Shown: in pieces, positions 1 to 9,497 of the stretch | Numbering within the stretch: position 1 is the first letter of the stretch | Layout: each line of letters starts with the position of its first letter | NCBI GenBank assembly: GCA_944384295.1 | Contig: CALWSU010000005.1 | Span: 1-64,000 of the forward strand | DNA length: 64,000 bases | From: an uncultured Lachnospiraceae bacterium | GTDB taxonomy: Bacteria; Bacillota; Clostridia; Lachnospirales; Anaerotignaceae | Reading direction: 5' to 3' | Translations under genes and position numbers: made by a program | The notes under the pieces: generated by a model | The model's input: the letters and a program-made list of their open reading frames with translations, nothing else | What the model was told of the DNA's origin: nothing | Databases searched by the model: none

Positions 1-124
1 TTGTGTGGCATTTTTTCACTTGTATTTTCAAACATCATTTCTGTATTTTTATTTTCATGTTAAAGTAACAGATTCATATTTTTTGAATTTTGATGATATT
101 TTCAATTGCAATTTGATGTTCTAC

Positions 125-715
125 TTAAAATGTCTTAATTAACGTATCTATTTTCTCTTTTGCTTCTTGTAAAATTTCTTCCACAGGACGTACACCAGCG
201 TCTAAGCCATCTGCCGCAATGCAATCATATCGTTCAATTCCAAAAAAGTGGCTCATTGCTTCCAAATAACGAGAGCCCATCTCCATAGGATTATCTTGAT
301 AAAAACCGCCTCTTGTCGTTAAAAATACCATATGATTTGCCCAACATAAACCTGTAAAACCAGTTTCATTATAGCCAAATGTAATCCCTTCCACACACAG
401 ATTTTCAATATACACCTTTAACAACGCTGGAAAACTCAAATCCCAAAATGGTGCTGCGATGACAATTTTATCTGCTTGCGCAAATTCTCTGGCATAACGA
501 AATCTTGGGTGCTGTAAATCTTGTTTTTCCAATAGTCTTTCTCTTTGCAAAAAAAAGCCGTCCGAAAAATATTGTAATGCTTCGTCCATCAAACAAATTT
601 CTTTGATTTCATATGTATCCAATTCTTTCAAACATTGCATCATATAATCTGCCAATTTTTGTGTACGGGATTGTTCTCTACGAATACAGCAATTGATAAA
701 TAACACTTGTTCCAT
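125..715 (-). CDS. NAD(P)H-dependent flavodoxin-fold oxidoreductase (azoreductase-like)
   Basis: A 196-residue protein of the flavodoxin-like quinone reductase/FMN azoreductase type. The N-terminus VLFINCCIRREQSRT is the strand and phosphate-binding loop for FMN, followed by the IAAPFWDLSFPALLKVYIE segment typical of this family and a TTRGG loop near residue 140. Family members reduce quinones or azo compounds using NAD(P)H in the cytoplasm; the substrate here cannot be read. The ATG at 715 is chosen because AGGAGG lies 8 bases upstream; an in-frame ATG at 739 has no ribosome site. It is monocistronic and reads away from the dac gene. Confidence 0.75.
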   Translation of the reverse strand: MEQVLFINCCIRREQSRTQKLADYMMQCLKELDTYEIKEICLMDEALQYFSDGFFLQRERLLEKQDLQHPRFRYAREFAQADKIVIAAPFWDLSFPALLKVYIENLCVEGITFGYNETGFTGLCWANHMVFLTTRGGFYQDNPMEMGSRYLEAMSHFFGIERYDCIAADGLDAGVRPVEEILQEAKEKIDTLIKTF

Positions 716-803
716 ATGACATTCCTCCTGTTTTTGCATTGCAATTGTTTTCTTTCATCGTAACATACAAAACCTTTCTCTGCAATTTTCTTTTTTTGGA
801 AAA

Positions 804-849
804 CAAAAACAGCCGATTTTTTATAAGAAAAAAGCTCGACTGTTTTTGT
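804..849 (-). terminator. Intrinsic terminator after the miaB-to-dac operon
   Basis: On the minus strand CAAAAACAG and CTGTTTTTG arms pair around an AT-rich loop and run into a T-rich tail, just beyond the stop of the D,D-carboxypeptidase. Confidence 0.7.
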
Positions 850-874
850 TTTTACTATATGCAAAGCAGATTGA

Positions 875-2485
875 TTACCAACGTCTTCTGCCTCTGCGAC
901 GAGAGCCTGTTCTGAGTGTATAGCCGCTTCTTCTATGTCTGCCACCACCACTGCGCACTCTGCGCAATACCAAGAAAATGGCGGCAATTACAACAACCAC
1001 AATCACAAGACCAATCAAACCTTTGAGTGTAAATAAATTATTGAATAAAGATTGGAAGAAATATTGTATTTGATTGAAAATTGTTGCTTTTTCAATATCC
1101 GCTCCTGCGTAAGCCGGCAATTGTGCCACTTGTGCGCCGTCCAAAGTATAGGTCACAGTTGCAATCTGTTCGCCTTTTTGCAAAGGTGCTTTTACCTGCA
1201 TCGTATCATCTTTGGCTTCTTCTTGATATGTTTCATCTATTGTTACACTATTTGTCAAACGCTGAGATGCACCTACAGGCAAAATGGCAATCAATGGTTC
1301 TTGATATACCAATGGTACTGTATCGCCTTGTAAACGGTTTTGTTTTGCCAAAGGCAATTCTTCAATGGCTGCACCTGCTGCAACAAGTTCTACTTGCTCA
1401 TAGTTATTGAATCCATAATCAAACAAACTAGCAGTTTCTGTCCAACGTGTCGGGTCTTCCCCATGAAACAATACAGAAATCAATTTTCTTCCATCTTTTT
1501 CTGCTGCCGCTGTCAGGCATTCACCTGCTTCATCAGTAAATCCTGTTTTGATACCAATTGCATAGGGGTACTGGTAGGTATTATCTGTCACCAATAAATT
1601 ATGGCTTACCCAATTATAATCTTGTGTAAATGTTTTTGTTTCATCTACTGCCTGCCCATCTGCGCCATTACCCGAAAAGCTTTTTTCCGCTGCAATCTCT
1701 GCTAAGGTTTCATTTTGCATAAATGCCATTGCAAACAATGCCATATCATGTGCACAGGAATAATGATTGTCATCATGGTAACCATGTGTATTTGTAAAAT
1801 GAGAATTGATTGCCCCCAATTCTTCCGCTTTCTGATTCATTAAATCTGTAAAAATGGCTTCGCTTTTTGCAAAAGAAATATTTTCATCATTTTCGACTTT
1901 TTTTGCCACTGCCGCTGCCAATACATTCCCAGAGTCATTCCCAGATGGAATCAGCAATCCACGCAATACATTTTCTACTGTGATAGTTTCTCCTACTTTA
2001 TGACCTGCTTTACTGGAATCCAGTGTCACTTCATTGATTTCTGTTCCAACTACAATCAAGTCATCTGGTTTCAGATAATCCATTGCCACAAGCGCGGTCA
2101 AAATCTTTGTCATGCTGGCAGGATACATTTTTGCATCAGCATTTTTTTCATATAAAATTGTTCCTGTTGTTTGGTCAATCAACAAAGCGGCTCCTGCTGT
2201 AATTTCTGGTGCACCATCTGCTTTCAGCCATGCTGGCTGCAAAGATGGTATGGTTGTGGTGTTCGTTTCTGGTATGGTCGTTTGGGTACCATCTTCTGCA
2301 TTTTGCGTATTTTCTGTGTTTTCTGTCTTGTCTGCATCTTCTGTATTTTCCGTATTTTGTACTTCTTGTGTTTCTTGTGTATTTTGTGTTGTTGCTTGCG
2401 CAAACACATCTTTGTAATTGGCTGCACTGACACAAATCCCTGCTGCTAAAATCATAGCCAAACATCTATGCAAATGCTTTTTCAT
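875..2485 (-). CDS. D-alanyl-D-alanine carboxypeptidase (PBP5/DacF family, S11)
   Basis: This 536-residue exported peptidase removes the terminal D-Ala of peptidoglycan pentapeptides. The S11 active-site motifs are all present: SMTK within YPASMTK, SGN within PSGNDSGN, and KTG within IGIKTGF. A signal peptide (residues 1-30) is followed by a low-complexity Thr/Glu/Asn spacer with a three-residue period (about 31-75), the catalytic domain, a C-terminal beta domain and a final membrane helix near residues 490-515. The tail is very basic (RRRGRRRW). It is the last gene of its operon; the start overlaps the preceding stop as ATGA, implying coupling. A second S11 enzyme lies at 31338. The long spacer and C-terminal anchor are unlike plain DacF. 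Confidence 0.93.
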   Translation of the reverse strand: MKKHLHRCLAMILAAGICVSAANYKDVFAQATTQNTQETQEVQNTENTEDADKTENTENTQNAEDGTQTTIPETNTTTIPSLQPAWLKADGAPEITAGAALLIDQTTGTILYEKNADAKMYPASMTKILTALVAMDYLKPDDLIVVGTEINEVTLDSSKAGHKVGETITVENVLRGLLIPSGNDSGNVLAAAVAKKVENDENISFAKSEAIFTDLMNQKAEELGAINSHFTNTHGYHDDNHYSCAHDMALFAMAFMQNETLAEIAAEKSFSGNGADGQAVDETKTFTQDYNWVSHNLLVTDNTYQYPYAIGIKTGFTDEAGECLTAAAEKDGRKLISVLFHGEDPTRWTETASLFDYGFNNYEQVELVAAGAAIEELPLAKQNRLQGDTVPLVYQEPLIAILPVGASQRLTNSVTIDETYQEEAKDDTMQVKAPLQKGEQIATVTYTLDGAQVAQLPAYAGADIEKATIFNQIQYFFQSLFNNLFTLKGLIGLVIVVVVIAAIFLVLRRVRSGGGRHRRSGYTLRTGSRRRGRRRW

Positions 2486-3414
2486 TGCTTTCTTTCCTTC
2501 CTTTCTTTTTTCTCTTTTTGACGTTTTTGTATTGCATCACGCATTTCTTGTAATTCTGAATCAAAATTCAAAGAATGTAACTTGGGAAATGCACGTAACA
2601 AACGGCGTTGTATCAGATTATTTTGCTCTGACACCCGTACTTTATATTCCAATTTTTCTCGAATTTCATTCCATATATACTCTGCACGCAAACGTTCTTC
2701 TTGTCGTCTATCCTCCATTTGTGCATAGGTTTCTTCCACACTCTCACGCCATTTGCGCAAAAATTCCACAGAGGATAACTGCTCAAAATATTCTGCCAAC
2801 TCTTTTTTGGTGGTATACAATTTTGTTTTCTCCAATTTTGCGCGAATTTCTTCTCTACTTTCACGCAAATATGCGAGTTTTTCATTCAAATGCAATACCT
2901 GTTGTATGGTCACACTTGCATCGCTGACCAGATAGATCAAAAATGCCATGATACCAATTTCTCCCCAGAATCTTGGTATTTTATCCACAAGCCATGCCAC
3001 CGCAGGCTGCAAAACATGCATCATCACAACGCATAATGCACCCCATTGTATCGAACGAACCAAACAGACGCGCCCTTTGATATTAAATTTTTTATCGCTG
3101 TAATCCCACCAAGAAGCATGAAACAGTTTTTCCAATAATGCCGCAATGGCGTATTCCACAACAGTCGCCACAAGTACGCCACCCAAAAATTGCAAAAACA
3201 AATTATTTTGCAATGGTGTCAAAAATAAAATCATACATAATGCGCCTGTTCCATAAATCGGGCAAAATGGACCATTGATAAATCCACGATTGACCCATTT
3301 CCCTGTATGGCAAGACACATAACAGGATTCTAACGCCCAACCTAAAAAACTATAGATTAGAAAAAAATAGAATAATTGGAATAACGAAAAATCCGATATT
3401 TCTGCCGACCACAT
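2482..3414 (-). CDS. CmpB/DUF1113-type membrane protein (putative ABC-transporter type IV)
   Basis: A 310-residue protein. The first 160 residues carry about five membrane helices with the family hallmarks FLGWALE, NRGFINGPFCPIYG and the WW-DY segment. The rest is a long charged, helical, probably cytoplasmic tail rich in Glu, Arg and Lys that ends in a Lys-rich stretch. The family is called an ABC-transporter permease in databases but no transport function is established. It starts 6 bases after miaA, and its GGAGGTG ribosome site is inside the miaA stop region. A shorter paralogue without the tail is at 37314. Confidence 0.75.
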   Translation of the reverse strand: MWSAEISDFSLFQLFYFFLIYSFLGWALESCYVSCHTGKWVNRGFINGPFCPIYGTGALCMILFLTPLQNNLFLQFLGGVLVATVVEYAIAALLEKLFHASWWDYSDKKFNIKGRVCLVRSIQWGALCVVMMHVLQPAVAWLVDKIPRFWGEIGIMAFLIYLVSDASVTIQQVLHLNEKLAYLRESREEIRAKLEKTKLYTTKKELAEYFEQLSSVEFLRKWRESVEETYAQMEDRRQEERLRAEYIWNEIREKLEYKVRVSEQNNLIQRRLLRAFPKLHSLNFDSELQEMRDAIQKRQKEKKERKERKQ

Positions 3415-3420
3415 GACACT

Positions 3421-4371
3421 TTACACCTCCTCGGTGTAAATGCCGCATGTCTGTATATAGGAAAGCATTTCCTTCAGAGCCGTTTCGGCATCGGTTTGAG
3501 ATAAATCAATCCAAAGCCCATCAATCTGCCTACGGAACCAAGTCAATTGACGTTTCGCAAAATGTCTGGTACTTGTTTTGAGTGTATCCACCGCTTGCTG
3601 CAACGAGATTTCGCCTGCAAAATATGGCAAAAATTCTTTATACCCCAAACCCTGCATAGAAACCAGGCTGCCATCATATCCCTTGTCCAAAAGACTTTTG
3701 ACTTCCTGCTCTAGTCCTTGCTGCATCATCAAATCCACACGCTGCTCAATTCTTGCGTATAATTTTTCTCGTTGCATGGTCAATATGATTACTGCGGCTT
3801 GATAAGGCGATTCTTTTTGTTTTTGGGCTGCATTATGTGCAGAAAATTTTTCTCCTGTCAAATGATAGTATTCTAATGCACGCGTCACACGCTTGACATT
3901 ATTTGCATGTGTCGTTTGTGCATATTCTGGGTCAATGGCAAGCAATTTTTGATAAAGTACCTCTGCGCCTTCTTTTTCGGCTTGTGCATAACACGCTTGT
4001 CGAAAGCTGTCATCTCCATGTGTTTCTGTAAAAGCATTATCATATAGCAACGCATTGATATAAAAACCTGTACCACCCACCACAATGGGAATCTTTCCTC
4101 TTGCCGTGATTTCTTGTATGGCTTGTTTTGCTTTTTGTTGAAACATCATCACATTATATGGTTCGTCTGGTTTCAAAATATCAATCAAGTGATGTGGTAC
4201 ACCGTCTGCTTCCTCTTTTGTCACTTTTGCAGTGCCAATATCCATACCGCGATAAACCTGCATAGAATCCGCAGATATGATTTCACCATCTATTTTTTTT
4301 GCCAGTAAAATCGACATTGCTGTTTTTCCGCAGGCGGTTGGACCACCAATGATGATCAGCGGTTGTTTCAT
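3421..4371 (-). CDS. miaA: tRNA dimethylallyltransferase MiaA
   Basis: MiaA transfers a dimethylallyl group to N6 of A37 in tRNAs reading UNN codons, the substrate step for MiaB, whose gene is in the same operon. The protein is 316 residues, normal length. It opens with the P-loop GGPTACGKT, followed by the DSMQVYRGMDIGTAK and PHHLID motifs and GGTGFYINALL. The start has GAGGGA 8 bases upstream and lies 9 bases after mutL, so the two are cotranscribed. Confidence 0.96.
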   Translation of the reverse strand: MKQPLIIIGGPTACGKTAMSILLAKKIDGEIISADSMQVYRGMDIGTAKVTKEEADGVPHHLIDILKPDEPYNVMMFQQKAKQAIQEITARGKIPIVVGGTGFYINALLYDNAFTETHGDDSFRQACYAQAEKEGAEVLYQKLLAIDPEYAQTTHANNVKRVTRALEYYHLTGEKFSAHNAAQKQKESPYQAAVIILTMQREKLYARIEQRVDLMMQQGLEQEVKSLLDKGYDGSLVSMQGLGYKEFLPYFAGEISLQQAVDTLKTSTRHFAKRQLTWFRRQIDGLWIDLSQTDAETALKEMLSYIQTCGIYTEEV

Positions 4372-4380
4372 AGACTTCCC

Positions 4381-6321
4381 TCAATTCTGTATGCGTTTGA
4401 ATTTCCTCTCCAGTTCATAGCGGCTCAGTGCCACAATCGTCGGTCTGCCATGTGGACAAGTAAAAGGATTTTCTAACTCCAAAAGTTGTACAATCAAAGC
4501 TTGTGCTTCCTGTATACTCAATTGATCATGTGCTTTGACTGCTGCTTTACAAGCCATCGTTGCCACTACCAATATTTTGGTATCATATACATCTCGTATT
4601 TTACCTTCTGCCAACGCATCCAAAATTTCTGTAAAAAATCCTGTCCCACTTGGTTCTTTGAGCAATACCGGAACTGACTGTAAACCGTATTTTCCATCTG
4701 GAAATTGTTCCAATCCAAAACCAAAACTTTCCAAAAGTTCTTGATTCTCCTGTAAAACCTGCATTTCGGACTGTGTTAGATGCAACATCAAAGGTTCAAG
4801 CAAACGTTGTGAAACAATTTGCGCATTTTGAAACTGATGCATCAGTTTTTCATACAAAATACGTTCATGTGCCGCATGCTGGTCAATCATATAAATACTA
4901 TCGCCTTGCTCCACTAACCAATAGGTGCGGAATAGTTGCCCTATGATTTTATAATTATGGAAAAATGTTTCTTTTTTTGATTCTTTGGGTTTGGAAACCA
5001 CCTGTTTTGTTTCGTTTTTTGTTTCCTCTACAATAAAATCATCTGTAGATGTGGAACTTTTGAATGGTACAGCGGTCTGCTGTATATGCAACGATTGTGC
5101 ATTTTTGTTTTGCAAAAGTTGGTCTACGGTTTGATTTTGTTTTGGCTCAGCCGTTGTATCTATCTCAAAATCTGATTCTTTTTCCTGTGTTGGTAATTGT
5201 ATTTGCTCTATCACAGATTTTGTAGTAGGCAATTCTGATTCATTTTGTTTAACAGTTGCAATCTCTTCCACCATTGGCGTAGGCTGCATACGCAATGCTG
5301 GTTGTTTGTCCCAGCTTGCTTGTGGAATTAACACCTCTTTTTCTAATGTTTGATATACTGCATCATAGAAAAAATCATAAATTGCATTCTCATCTTGAAA
5401 CCGTACCTCTAATTTTGCAGGGTGTACATTGACATCTACTTCCGCCGCATCTACCTCTAAATGCAATACATAGACTGGGAACTTACCAATCATAATCCTT
5501 GTTTTGTACGCCTCTTCCACAGCGGAAGATACAATTTTATTTTTGATATATCTTCCATTGATATAAAGATTTTCGTAATTGCGATTTCCACGAGAAAGTT
5601 CTGGTTTGCCAATCCAACCTGTCAAACGATACCCATCTTTGGAATACGAAATCTCCAGCATAGATTTTGCTGCTTCTTTTCCATATACATAAAATATGGC
5701 TGCTTTGCCATCCCCATTGCCACTCGTTTGTAATATCGTTGTATCATTATTGATATAGCAAAAAGAGATTTCTGTATGCCCCAAAGCAAGTTGATTCATC
5801 AAATCTGCAACATAACCGCTTTCCTTTGCTGGTTTTTTCAAAAACTTTCTACGTGCGGGCACATTATAGAATAGGTTTTTGACAATCACAGTCGTACCAT
5901 CTGTACATGCTGCGTCTTGTATGCTTTTGACTTCTCCGGCTTCGATTTCAATTTTGGTTCCTACTGATTCGTCTTTTGTTTTGGTCAGCATTTCCACTTG
6001 TGCCACTGCAGCAATAGAAGCCAATGCTTCTCCACGAAAACCCATTGTGTAAATATGTTCCAAATCCTCTATTTGTGTCAATTTGCTCGTCGCATGTCGC
6101 AAAAAAGCTTCTTTGACCTGTTCTTTTGGAATCCCACAGCCATTATCGGTAATGCGAATATAGGAAATACCACCTTCACGAATCTCGACTGTAATGTTAC
6201 TCGCACCAGCATCTATGGCGTTTTCTGTCAATTCTTTGACGACTGATTTCGGAGATTCTACGACTTCTCCAGCCGCAATTTTATTGATGGTTTGTTTATC
6301 CAAAAGTTGTATTCTCTGCAA
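4381..6321 (-). CDS. mutL: DNA mismatch repair protein MutL
   Basis: A 646-residue MutL with an N-terminal GHKL ATPase (ENAIDAG, DNGCGI and GFRGEALASI motifs) and a C-terminal dimerisation/endonuclease domain. The endonuclease motif DQHAAHERILYE (around residue 480) and the CPHGRP motif near the C-terminus are intact, so this is a nicking-type MutL, as expected in an organism without MutH. A Gln/Thr/Lys-rich linker of about 100 residues joins the halves. The start codon is TTG at 6321, with GGAGGTG five bases upstream; no better start exists. It follows mutS by 16 bases. Confidence 0.97.
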   Translation of the reverse strand: MQRIQLLDKQTINKIAAGEVVESPKSVVKELTENAIDAGASNITVEIREGGISYIRITDNGCGIPKEQVKEAFLRHATSKLTQIEDLEHIYTMGFRGEALASIAAVAQVEMLTKTKDESVGTKIEIEAGEVKSIQDAACTDGTTVIVKNLFYNVPARRKFLKKPAKESGYVADLMNQLALGHTEISFCYINNDTTILQTSGNGDGKAAIFYVYGKEAAKSMLEISYSKDGYRLTGWIGKPELSRGNRNYENLYINGRYIKNKIVSSAVEEAYKTRIMIGKFPVYVLHLEVDAAEVDVNVHPAKLEVRFQDENAIYDFFYDAVYQTLEKEVLIPQASWDKQPALRMQPTPMVEEIATVKQNESELPTTKSVIEQIQLPTQEKESDFEIDTTAEPKQNQTVDQLLQNKNAQSLHIQQTAVPFKSSTSTDDFIVEETKNETKQVVSKPKESKKETFFHNYKIIGQLFRTYWLVEQGDSIYMIDQHAAHERILYEKLMHQFQNAQIVSQRLLEPLMLHLTQSEMQVLQENQELLESFGFGLEQFPDGKYGLQSVPVLLKEPSGTGFFTEILDALAEGKIRDVYDTKILVVATMACKAAVKAHDQLSIQEAQALIVQLLELENPFTCPHGRPTIVALSRYELERKFKRIQN

Positions 6322-6337
6322 TGCGGCACCTCCTTAT

Positions 6338-8956
6338 TTACATACCTTTTGCTTTTTTTTGCAAAGCAAATAATGTCTGTAATGCTTCTATGGGTGTCAT
6401 TGCCATAATATCCATTTGTTTGAGTTCTTCTGTCAGTTGTGTTTCACCCATAGTAAACATATCTACTTGTTGTACTTCTTGCTGTTCTTGTTTGGATTCG
6501 GCAGCAAGTTTTTTTGCTTTTTTTGTAATATCTGCCGCATTGAGTTTTTTCAAAATTTGATTGCTACGGCGAATGACTTTTGGCGGCAATCCAGCTAAGC
6601 GGGCAACTTGTACACCATAGCTGTGGTCTGCACCGCCACGCTGTATTTTACGTAAAAATATAATATCTTCGCCTTGCTCCTGTACGGCAATACAATAATT
6701 TTTTACGCCTGCCAACTGCCCTTCCAACTCAGACAATTCATGATAATGTGTTGCAAATAATGTTTTTGCGCCAATATGGTTTTTGTCCGCGATATATTCT
6801 AACACCGCCCATGCAATGCTCAATCCGTCAAATGTGCTGGTACCTCGTCCAATTTCGTCTAAAATCAGCAAACTTTTCGATGTGGCATGATGCAAAATAT
6901 TTGCAACTTCCGTCATTTCCACCATAAATGTACTTTGCCCAGCATTCAAATCATCTGATGCGCCTACACGGGTAAAGATACGGTCTACTACGCCAATATG
7001 CGCCGTACGAGCAGGCACAAAGCTTCCAATCTGTGCCATCAGAACAATCAAAGCCACTTGACGCATATAGGTAGATTTCCCCGCCATATTGGGACCTGTA
7101 ATGATGGCAAGGCGTGTATCTTCGCCATCTAAATAGGTGTCATTTGGCACAAAACAGCCATGCATTGCCTTTTCTACCACTGGATGTCTGCCACCTTGTA
7201 TCTCAATGACATCACTTTCGTCTACTATCGGTTTTGTATAATTTTGCTTTTCTGCAACTTCCGCCAAAGATTGCAATGCATCAATGACAGCAATCTTTTG
7301 CGCACATTGTTGGATTCGTTCTACTTCTGCTGCAACCGCATTCCGAATCTCAGTAAAAAGCTGATATTCCAATTCTACAATCTTTTCTTCAGAACCTAAT
7401 ATCAATTCTGCTAACTCATTCAATTCTGACGTGATATAGCGTTCACAATTTGCCAATGTCTGTTTTCGGATATAGTTTTCTGGCACATCAGAAAGATTAG
7501 ATTTTGTTACCTCGATATAGTACCCAAAGACCTTATTGAAACGGATTTTCAAATTTTTAATACCCGTTTTTTCTTTTTGGTCTTCTTCCATTTGTGCAAT
7601 CCATGCTTTTCCTTCGCTTTTGGCTTTGGTATAGGTATCTAATTCATCAGAATACCCCGCACGAATCATGCCACCTTCTCGTACCGAAAATGGAGGGTCA
7701 TCTACAATGGCTTGTGCAAGCAAAGTATGTATGTTTTCGAGTGTATCTAATGATTCATACAGCGTTTGCAAAAAAGGACTGCGGCAGCGTGCCAAAATTC
7801 GTTTGAGCATAGGCAAATTTTCAATCGAATGTTGCAGCATAGAAAGTTCTCTTGCATTCGCATTCTGATATACCACACGCGCCATAATACGCTCAAAGTC
7901 ATACATCGTATCCAATACTTCTTTGATTTCTTCTCGTAAGAACAAATCCTCTTTTAATTCTGCTACACTATCCAATCTCAGGCAAATTTCGTCTGCAACA
8001 AGCAAGGGTTGTTCCACCCATTTGCGCAGCATACGCGCACCCATTGCGGTTTTGGTTTCATCTAATACACTCAAAAGAGAACCTTTTTTTGTTTTTTCCC
8101 GCATGGTTTCTGTCAATTCCAGATTTCTGCGGCTTGCCGCATCTAAAGGCATAAAATCTGCTGTAGTGTAAAAACGCAATGCAGAAATATGCTCTAAATT
8201 ATTCTTTTGTGTTTCCAACAAATACCACAACAAACCACCTGCTGCCGATACCGCAATCTGTTTTTTCTCTAAGCCAAAACCATCTAAAGATGCTACCTGA
8301 AAATGGGATTGCAGTGTATCTTTTGCGGTATGATACGAAAACATACGACTGTCTATTTCTTCCGGCTTTATAGTAAAACGCTCTGTCAATGCTTGTGCCA
8401 TAGGATTGGAAAGAAATTCTGCATTACAAACCAATTCTGCTGGTGAAAAACGTGCTACCTCGTCTTGTATCCGTTCTGCTGCCAATACAGTTGGAAATTC
8501 CGTTGTCTGAAATTCGCCGGTTGTCACATCACATACCGCCAGACCACAGCCATTTTTAGAAGCAAATACAGACATGATATAATTATTTTTTGTTTCATCT
8601 AACGCCGCTTTGTCCAATACAGTACCTGGTGTAATGGTACGCACTACCTCACGTTTGACAATGCCTTTTGCTGCTTTTGGGTCTTCTACCTGCTCACAAA
8701 TCGCCACACGATAGCCTTTTTCTACCAAGCGTGCAATATAGCCATCTGCGCTATGAAATGGTACGCCACACATAGGCGCGCGTTCTTCTTGTCCACAATC
8801 TTTGCCTGTCAATGTGATTTCCAGTTCTTTGGAGGCAATAATAGCATCTTCATAAAACAATTCATAAAAATCCCCCAATCGGAAAAACAGCAAACAATGC
8901 TGATACTCTTTCTTGATTGCAAAATACTGCTCCATCATGGGTGTTAATTTTGCCAT
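6338..8956 (-). CDS. mutS: DNA mismatch repair protein MutS
   Basis: Full-length 872-residue MutS. The mismatch-contact motif of the GDFYELF type is near residue 30, the clamp and lever domains follow, and the C-terminal ABC ATPase has Walker A GPNMAGKST and Walker B LLILDEIGRGTSTFDG. It recognises mismatches and recruits MutL, encoded next. A strong GAGGAGGAG ribosome site precedes the ATG. The 130 bases upstream hold a GC-rich hairpin but no clear terminator, so readthrough from the YlbF-like gene is likely. Confidence 0.98.
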   Translation of the reverse strand: MAKLTPMMEQYFAIKKEYQHCLLFFRLGDFYELFYEDAIIASKELEITLTGKDCGQEERAPMCGVPFHSADGYIARLVEKGYRVAICEQVEDPKAAKGIVKREVVRTITPGTVLDKAALDETKNNYIMSVFASKNGCGLAVCDVTTGEFQTTEFPTVLAAERIQDEVARFSPAELVCNAEFLSNPMAQALTERFTIKPEEIDSRMFSYHTAKDTLQSHFQVASLDGFGLEKKQIAVSAAGGLLWYLLETQKNNLEHISALRFYTTADFMPLDAASRRNLELTETMREKTKKGSLLSVLDETKTAMGARMLRKWVEQPLLVADEICLRLDSVAELKEDLFLREEIKEVLDTMYDFERIMARVVYQNANARELSMLQHSIENLPMLKRILARCRSPFLQTLYESLDTLENIHTLLAQAIVDDPPFSVREGGMIRAGYSDELDTYTKAKSEGKAWIAQMEEDQKEKTGIKNLKIRFNKVFGYYIEVTKSNLSDVPENYIRKQTLANCERYITSELNELAELILGSEEKIVELEYQLFTEIRNAVAAEVERIQQCAQKIAVIDALQSLAEVAEKQNYTKPIVDESDVIEIQGGRHPVVEKAMHGCFVPNDTYLDGEDTRLAIITGPNMAGKSTYMRQVALIVLMAQIGSFVPARTAHIGVVDRIFTRVGASDDLNAGQSTFMVEMTEVANILHHATSKSLLILDEIGRGTSTFDGLSIAWAVLEYIADKNHIGAKTLFATHYHELSELEGQLAGVKNYCIAVQEQGEDIIFLRKIQRGGADHSYGVQVARLAGLPPKVIRRSNQILKKLNAADITKKAKKLAAESKQEQQEVQQVDMFTMGETQLTEELKQMDIMAMTPIEALQTLFALQKKAKGM

Positions 8957-9021
8957 TTTTTCTCCTCCTCATCATGATACATACTTTTCAGCAACAAATT
9001 TAGACACGCTTTTTTACAAGC

Positions 9022-9057
9022 AAACCCGAACCCCTGATATTGCAAGGGATTCGGGTA
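9022..9057 (-). other. GC-rich hairpin between the YlbF-like gene and mutS
   Basis: Arms related as ACCCGAA and TTCGGGT pair around a central stretch. No proper T-tract follows on either strand, so this is better read as a weak terminator or mRNA-processing hairpin. Confidence 0.35.
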
Positions 9058-9086
9058 TGTCATGCGCATATAGTTACCAAGCGAAC

Positions 9087-9491
9087 TTAGTGACAGCCGC
9101 CGCCGCAAGATGCGCAGCTGCTAGGGCTGCAACCATTGTTTTCTGCAGGGTCTTCGCCTGCCAGTGTTGCAGTTACCACATTAAATACAGAATTGATAAA
9201 ATTATTGAAATTCATTTCTGCGGTATATAAATCAGATGCCAATTTATTGTTTTTGATAAATTCGCCGCGTTTTTTCATTTCTTCAGAAAATGCTTTCTGT
9301 TCTTCTGGTGCAATGCCGCCAGCCTGTATTTTTGCCTGGAAATCTTCATGCATTTTGGTATATTCCGCAACTGCCTGAGAGATTTCTGGGTCTTCTTCAT
9401 ATGCTTTCTTTGCTGCTAATAATGCTTCCACCTGTGGTGTTTTCTGCAATTCTTCGCCTAATGCTCTTGCCATTTCAAATACGCTTGCCAT
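9087..9491 (-). CDS. YlbF/YmcA (RicF/RicA) family protein with Cys-rich tail
   Basis: A 134-residue, mostly helical protein of the YlbF/YmcA family. In Bacillus these proteins form, with YaaT/RicT, a Fe-S-containing complex needed for mRNA maturation by RNase Y and for competence and sporulation. The position between miaB and mutS matches ymcA of B. subtilis. The C-terminus holds four cysteines in a C-x4-C-x2-C-x3-C array followed by His, which fits a metal or Fe-S site. It starts 6 bases after miaB with an AAAGGATG ribosome site. Confidence 0.85.
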   Translation of the reverse strand: MASVFEMARALGEELQKTPQVEALLAAKKAYEEDPEISQAVAEYTKMHEDFQAKIQAGGIAPEEQKAFSEEMKKRGEFIKNNKLASDLYTAEMNFNNFINSVFNVVTATLAGEDPAENNGCSPSSCASCGGGCH

Positions 9492-9497
9492 ACGATA

